The position numbers and the translations under genes are program-made. Positions 60,184 to 64,000 of a stretch of 64,000 nucleotides of DNA are shown in pieces (the first letter of the stretch is position 1; each line of letters begins with the position of its first letter). Source of the DNA: Pseudanabaena biceps (GTDB lineage Bacteria > Cyanobacteriota > Cyanobacteriia > Pseudanabaenales > Pseudanabaenaceae); NCBI GenBank assembly GCA_013361095.1, contig JAATWA010000003.1, positions 62,001-126,000 on the forward strand. The letters run 5' to 3'. A model generated the notes under the pieces. The model did not search any database, was not told the origin of the DNA, and saw only the letters and a program-made list of their open reading frames with translations.

Positions 60184-61734
60184 ATGCAAAAATGGTTTAA
60201 TACTGCTGGTCCTTGTCAGGCTGATATTCATTACATGTTGCCAGCCACAGAGCGTTTGCCTGAAATAAAGAAGCTGATTGACCAACGTAACTACTTTGTA
60301 ATCCATGCGCCACGTCAGACTGGTAAAACTACAGCAATGTTGACCCTAGCGCAGGAACTCACCGCTAGTGACGCATATACATCGGTAATGGTATCAGCAG
60401 AGGTAGGGTCAACCTTTCCTGATGAACCTGAAAAAGCAGAACAAGTAATTTTAGCAGCATGGCGAGATGCCGCAGATTTTTGGCTGCCAGACGAACTGAA
60501 ACCACCCACCTATGACCTAAATCAGCCCTCACAAAGTATTGGTAATTTTTTAAAGGTATGGTCGGAGGCTTCATCAAGACCATTAGTATTATTCATTGAT
60601 GAAATAGACTCTCTACAAAATCAAACTTTGATGACTGTGTTACGGCAATTGAGGGATGGATTCCCACGCCGTCCGCAGGGATTCCCACAGTCAGTGGCAC
60701 TGGTTGGTATGCGCGATGTGCGGGATTATAAATACGCATCAGGAGGAAGCGATCGCCTAAATACCTCCAGCCCTTTCAATATCAAAGTGCGCTCCTTTAC
60801 GTTGAGTAATTTCACCCTTGAGGATGTGAGGAATCTCTATCAACAACATACGGAAGCCACAGGACAAATATTTACACCTGAAGCTGTTGATTTAGCTTTC
60901 CATTTGACACAGGGTCAGCCTTGGTTAGTCAATGCGATCGCTAAGGAAATTGTGGAATATATTACGAAAGATCCTGCAATTCCGATTACGGCTGATTTAG
61001 TGAATGAGGCTAAGGAGATTTTGATTAAGAGACAAGATACGCATTTGGATAGTCTTGCCGAAAGACTGAGAGAAGATAGAGTGAGGGTAATTATCCAACC
61101 AATTCTGTCTGGACAAGAACTAGTCAATATGCCCGAAGATGACTTACGCTTCGTACTTGATTTAGGTTTGTGCAGCCGAGATAGTCGCGGAGGTATTCAA
61201 ATTGCTAATCCAATTTATCGAGAAATCATTCCTAAGGTATTAGCTTCGATAACGATCGCGTCTTTAACTTCAATTGCTCCAACATGGTTAGATAATGATG
61301 GGAACCTCAATCCTCAAGAACTGTTAGATTCTTTTATATTATTCTGGCGTCAGCATGGAGAGCCTTTATTTGACAGTACACCCTATCCAGAGATTGCGCC
61401 TCATATTGTATTGATGGCATTTTTGCACCGTGTTGTCAATGGTGGTGGCACGTTGGAGAGGGAATATGCGATTGGTTCGGGAAGAATGGATATCTGTTTG
61501 CGCTATGGTAAGGTAACTTTGGCGATGGAATTGAAGGTATGGGCAGATAAAAGACCAGATCCTCTTAAGGAAGGTTTGCCACAGTTGGATAAATATTTGT
61601 CGGGCTTGAGTTTGGATACGGGTTGGTTGGTGATATTTGATCGCCGTTCTGGGTTGCTGCCGCTAAGTGATCGCACTACGACCGAGATAGCAATCAGCCC
61701 CGCAGGTCGTAATATTACTGTGATTCGTGGCTAA
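60184..61734 (+). CDS. AAA ATPase with C-terminal PD-(D/E)XK nuclease-like domain
   Basis: 516 residues. Residues 1-70: a leader and FVIHAPRQTGKTTAMLTLAQ (Walker A, P-loop GxxxxGKT type). VLFIDEIDSLQNQ is Walker B; SVALVGMRDVRDYKY is sensor 1. The C-terminal part (from residue 390) has LEREYAIGSGRMDICLRYGK then TLAMELKVWADKR, the PD-(D/E)XK motif layout. Such single-gene ATPase-nuclease proteins (DUF1703/AAA_14-like) are common in cyanobacteria and some occur in defence loci. Cellular target unknown; ATP-gated DNA cleavage is inferred. It is followed at 24 nt by an integrase. Confidence 0.8.
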   Translation: MQKWFNTAGPCQADIHYMLPATERLPEIKKLIDQRNYFVIHAPRQTGKTTAMLTLAQELTASDAYTSVMVSAEVGSTFPDEPEKAEQVILAAWRDAADFWLPDELKPPTYDLNQPSQSIGNFLKVWSEASSRPLVLFIDEIDSLQNQTLMTVLRQLRDGFPRRPQGFPQSVALVGMRDVRDYKYASGGSDRLNTSSPFNIKVRSFTLSNFTLEDVRNLYQQHTEATGQIFTPEAVDLAFHLTQGQPWLVNAIAKEIVEYITKDPAIPITADLVNEAKEILIKRQDTHLDSLAERLREDRVRVIIQPILSGQELVNMPEDDLRFVLDLGLCSRDSRGGIQIANPIYREIIPKVLASITIASLTSIAPTWLDNDGNLNPQELLDSFILFWRQHGEPLFDSTPYPEIAPHIVLMAFLHRVVNGGGTLEREYAIGSGRMDICLRYGKVTLAMELKVWADKRPDPLKEGLPQLDKYLSGLSLDTGWLVIFDRRSGLLPLSDRTTTEIAISPAGRNITVIRG

Positions 61735-61758
61735 ATAACTAATCCAATACAAGCCGAT

Positions 61759-62700
61759 ATGTCCATTCCAGAGCCAACTTTAGTTATTTATAGCGAACTG
61801 CCCAAAGCGATCGCTACTAAAGACTTACGCCAAGCAAGGGTTGATGAGTTCTTAGCATCAAGGTCTTTGCAGCCTAAGAGTCGTAAAGCTTATCAAGCTG
61901 ACTTGCGGATTTTTATGGATTGGTGCAATCTGTCTTGGGTGGATGTGAGTCGGCGTAAAGTGACGCAGTTTAAAACTTTTTTACTGAAAGAGCGTGAATT
62001 AGCACTTAGTTCAGTAAATCGGGTATTGCGGACTTTGAAGTCGTTTTATCGATGGATGTTGCTTTCGGAATATGTGAATGCCGATCCGACAATTGGAATT
62101 CAGCAGGAGAGATTGCCCGATCCTGTGGCAAAGGATTTAGAAGATGAGGAGGTGTTGCAGATTTATGAGGCGATCTCGCTAGGTAAAATGATGTTGCGCG
62201 ATCGGGCTTTGTTTTCGATTTTGTTGCATGGGTTGAGAGCAGAAGAAGTTTGTCGTCTGAATGTTGAGGATTATGTGAATGGGGAATTGGTGATTAAGGA
62301 GGCGAAGTGGGATAGCAAGGGAGAAGTGCCTTTGACAAAGTTGGGTATTCAGGATTTGGATGCTTATTTGGCTTGGAGGAGGGAACAAGAAGGGGAGTTA
62401 TCGCCTGAAAGTCCTTTGTTTGTATCTTGTTCTAATCGTAGTCAGGGTAAGCGATTGACCTATTGGGGGATTCGTCATGTGATGGATGATTTGGCGGAGA
62501 AGACGGGGATTGATTTACATTCACATCGAGGCAGACATACGTTTGCGACGAATCTGATTGTGAAGTATGAGTTAGATCCTTCGTTGGCAATGGAGTTGAC
62601 TCGACATCGGGATGTGAGAAGTTTTAGGCGTTATACCAATCGTAAGAATAAGATTGCGGCGAAACGTGCCTTCCTAAAAGCATCCGAAAAATTTGATTAA
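61759..62700 (+). CDS. Tyrosine recombinase/integrase (XerC/D-like)
   Basis: 313 residues. N-terminal SAM-like core-binding domain (SRKAYQADLRIFMDWC, LSSVNRVLRTLKSFYRWMLL), catalytic domain with LLHGLRAEEVCRLN (Arg I), HSHRGRHTFATNLIV (HxxR), and LTRHRDVRSFRRYTN with the nucleophile Tyr near the end. All four catalytic residues appear present. It could integrate a mobile element or resolve dimers; a matching attachment site was not found in the window. It starts 24 nt after the ATPase gene, in one operon. Confidence 0.9.
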   Translation: MSIPEPTLVIYSELPKAIATKDLRQARVDEFLASRSLQPKSRKAYQADLRIFMDWCNLSWVDVSRRKVTQFKTFLLKERELALSSVNRVLRTLKSFYRWMLLSEYVNADPTIGIQQERLPDPVAKDLEDEEVLQIYEAISLGKMMLRDRALFSILLHGLRAEEVCRLNVEDYVNGELVIKEAKWDSKGEVPLTKLGIQDLDAYLAWRREQEGELSPESPLFVSCSNRSQGKRLTYWGIRHVMDDLAEKTGIDLHSHRGRHTFATNLIVKYELDPSLAMELTRHRDVRSFRRYTNRKNKIAAKRAFLKASEKFD

Positions 62701-62791
62701 AAAGGAAGAGATTTATTGAAGTTTGTGCAATACAACAGTAGATATGTCACGATTTTATTTAATTAGTTTAATTTTGATGAATTGATTTGCT

Positions 62792-63475
62792 ATGAAAATT
62801 TTACTAGTAGAAGATGACGATCGCATTGCTCGTCCTTTAATTGAAGATCTACGCGCGCAAAAGCACAGCATCGATTACGCTAGAGATGGTTTAGAAGGTT
62901 GGGAGTGGGCGCAGTTGATTGTCTATGACCTAATTCTACTGGACGTGATGTTGCCGAAGCTAGACGGAATTAGCCTTTGTCGGCAGTTACGTTCTCATGG
63001 TTGCAAAGCGCAGATATTGATGCTTACTGCTCGTGACAGCATTTCTGATAAGGTTGTAGGTTTAGATGCTGGGGCTGATGACTATTTAGTTAAGCCCTTT
63101 GATCTAGAAGAACTATCAGCGCGTATGAGAGCATTGGCACGCCGTAGCCACGAACTAAAGCCTGAAATCTTTCACTATGGAGCATTAAGTCTTGATTCAG
63201 GTAGTCAAATTGTTAGTTACAGTGGACAGTCTCTCTCGCTTACATCAAAAGAGTTCATGATTTTAGACTACATGTTACGAAATCCGACTCAAGTATTTAC
63301 GCGAACTGCTCTAATGGATAGGATATGGGAATTTGACAAACAGTCAGGTGAAGATACGATTAGAACGCATATTACTAATTTGCGACGCAAATTGAGAGCG
63401 GCTGGGAGTTCAGACTCATTTATTGAAACAGTTTATGGGGTTGGATATCGACTTGCATCTGTAGATCGAGACTAG
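62792..63475 (+). CDS. OmpR/PhoB-family response regulator
   Basis: 227 residues. Receiver: ILLVEDDDRI acidic pair, LILLDVMLPKLDG with the phospho-acceptor Asp (residue 51), LTARD and LVKPFDLEELSA (Thr and Lys). Effector: winged helix SLTSKEFMILDYMLRNPTQV, GEDTIRTHITNLRRKL and ETVYGVGYRL. It resembles cyanobacterial RppA/ManR-type regulators (recall). It is followed by a histidine kinase whose ATG begins 3 nt after the stop, so they form a pair. Confidence 0.93.
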   Translation: MKILLVEDDDRIARPLIEDLRAQKHSIDYARDGLEGWEWAQLIVYDLILLDVMLPKLDGISLCRQLRSHGCKAQILMLTARDSISDKVVGLDAGADDYLVKPFDLEELSARMRALARRSHELKPEIFHYGALSLDSGSQIVSYSGQSLSLTSKEFMILDYMLRNPTQVFTRTALMDRIWEFDKQSGEDTIRTHITNLRRKLRAAGSSDSFIETVYGVGYRLASVDRD

Positions 63476-63477
63476 TT

Positions 63478-64000
63478 ATGTTTACAAAGATTCGCTACCG
63501 TTTACTGTTGTCTTTTCTGCTTGTATTGATGGCGATATTAACTTCGCTTGGTGTAGTTGTGCGATTTTTGTTTGTGCATAGCTTAAGTCAGCAGGCAACT
63601 GAAAAACTCACTACGTTGGGACATGGAGCTTCTAGTAGTCTGGAGTCAGAGAATGGTCAAATTAAATTTAAAAGTGACTTTCCTCAGCAAGCCCTTTTAG
63701 CTAAAGATCAAGCATTAGAATGGTTTGATATTAAAGGAAAGCCGATTTCTCATCAGGGACAATTAATTATAAGTCTTCCATTTGTTGGTGAAAATACAGT
63801 ACAAATCCAATCAGGGAGTCCTCGCGTTCAATCGGTAACTTTGCCTGTGACTAGCAATGATGATGGGATGCTAATCGGATATGTGCGTGCTAGTCAGTCG
63901 TTAGTGGAATTTGATGAGTCTGTGCGACATCTAGACTGGGGGATGTCAGGTGGTGCGGTTGTGGCTCTTTTATTAAGTGGTATTGGAGGACTCTGGCTGA
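63478..64000 (+). CDS. Sensor histidine kinase, N-terminal part, runs off the window
   Basis: ATG 63478 opens at least 174 codons with no stop. Residues 8-32 (LLLSFLLVLMAILTSLGVVV) are the first membrane helix; the periplasmic part contains LPFVGENTVQIQSGSPRVQS and ends near 155, where SGGAVVALLLSGIGGLWL starts the second helix. Extracytoplasmic sensor with 2 TM segments, cognate to the regulator upstream. The catalytic H-box and ATPase lie beyond the window. Confidence 0.85.
   Translation, partial: MFTKIRYRLLLSFLLVLMAILTSLGVVVRFLFVHSLSQQATEKLTTLGHGASSSLESENGQIKFKSDFPQQALLAKDQALEWFDIKGKPISHQGQLIISLPFVGENTVQIQSGSPRVQSVTLPVTSNDDGMLIGYVRASQSLVEFDESVRHLDWGMSGGAVVALLLSGIGGLWL

Noticed and set aside
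61735-62791. tRNA attachment site for the integrase
   Set aside because: No tRNA-like cloverleaf or matching direct repeat was visible on either side.

Overview
The window is almost certainly cyanobacterial. The HIP1 octamer GCGATCGC and its core are scattered through every section, base composition is moderately AT-rich, and many proteins have the feel of filamentous or Pseudanabaena-type cyanobacterial families (recalled, not searched). The left half reads like a large mobilizable plasmid or an integrated copy of one. The right end (osmolyte transporter, integrase, two-component system) could be plasmid or chromosome. Replicon identity cannot be settled from this sequence alone.

Layout. 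1-3.3 kb is a mobilization module: a partial relaxase and a MobC-like protein on the minus strand, a hairpin-rich candidate oriT, then a three-gene plus-strand operon (wHTH-like accessory protein, ParA-like ATPase, membrane protein) closed by a terminator. 3.4-8.5 kb holds a pRiA4b ORF-3-like protein, a RecD2 helicase, a Panacea-type toxin-antitoxin pair and a DUF1993 protein. 8.5-24.6 kb is one long minus-strand accessory block: an AEP-primase-like protein; a complete-looking PRTRC cassette (E1-like ThiF, JAMM protease, E2-like protein B, protein F, Ub-like protein C, protein E-like) split by an IS630 element; SSB; a Sak4-like ATPase; a RavA/ViaA-like pair; and small unknowns. 24.7-31.1 kb is a DarB-like SNF2 helicase gene whose last codons are interrupted by a 2.2 kb group II intron carrying an RT-HNH protein.

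31.7-48.0 kb is a defence island. It contains a DUF499 ATPase and partner, a DUF1156 DNA methylase and a PLD-SNF2 helicase (the architecture I know as Hma, helicase-methylase-ATPase). Two ImmA/IrrE-protease regulatory modules are interleaved: XRE-ImmA plus a PIN-like protein fused by overlaps to the methylase, and HigB plus HigA-ImmA between methylase and helicase. A 46-aa protein resembling only the tail of an Eco57I-type methylase and a GmrSD-like DUF262/HNH protein follow. A 331-aa unknown protein is divergent from the XRE-ImmA gene and shares its operator region.

48-51.2 kb decays into small unknowns and a gene graveyard: a truncated NERD protein, a chimeric exonuclease-glyoxalase ORF and an ISKra4 remnant. 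51.2-57.2 kb, bracketed by two unrelated ISKra4-type remnants, carries MarR-P450-SDR, an orphan UmuD-like protein, a probable Rad52-like annealing protein preceded by a perfect 40-bp palindrome, and an epoxide-hydrolase-like enzyme. 57.3-59.8 kb is an OpuC/ProU-type ABC transporter; 59.85-60.18 kb is a 326-bp imperfect inverted repeat; 60.2-64 kb has an AAA-PD-(D/E)XK protein, a tyrosine recombinase and an OmpR-type regulator with a partial histidine kinase.

All family assignments are by eye from motifs; none was searched.
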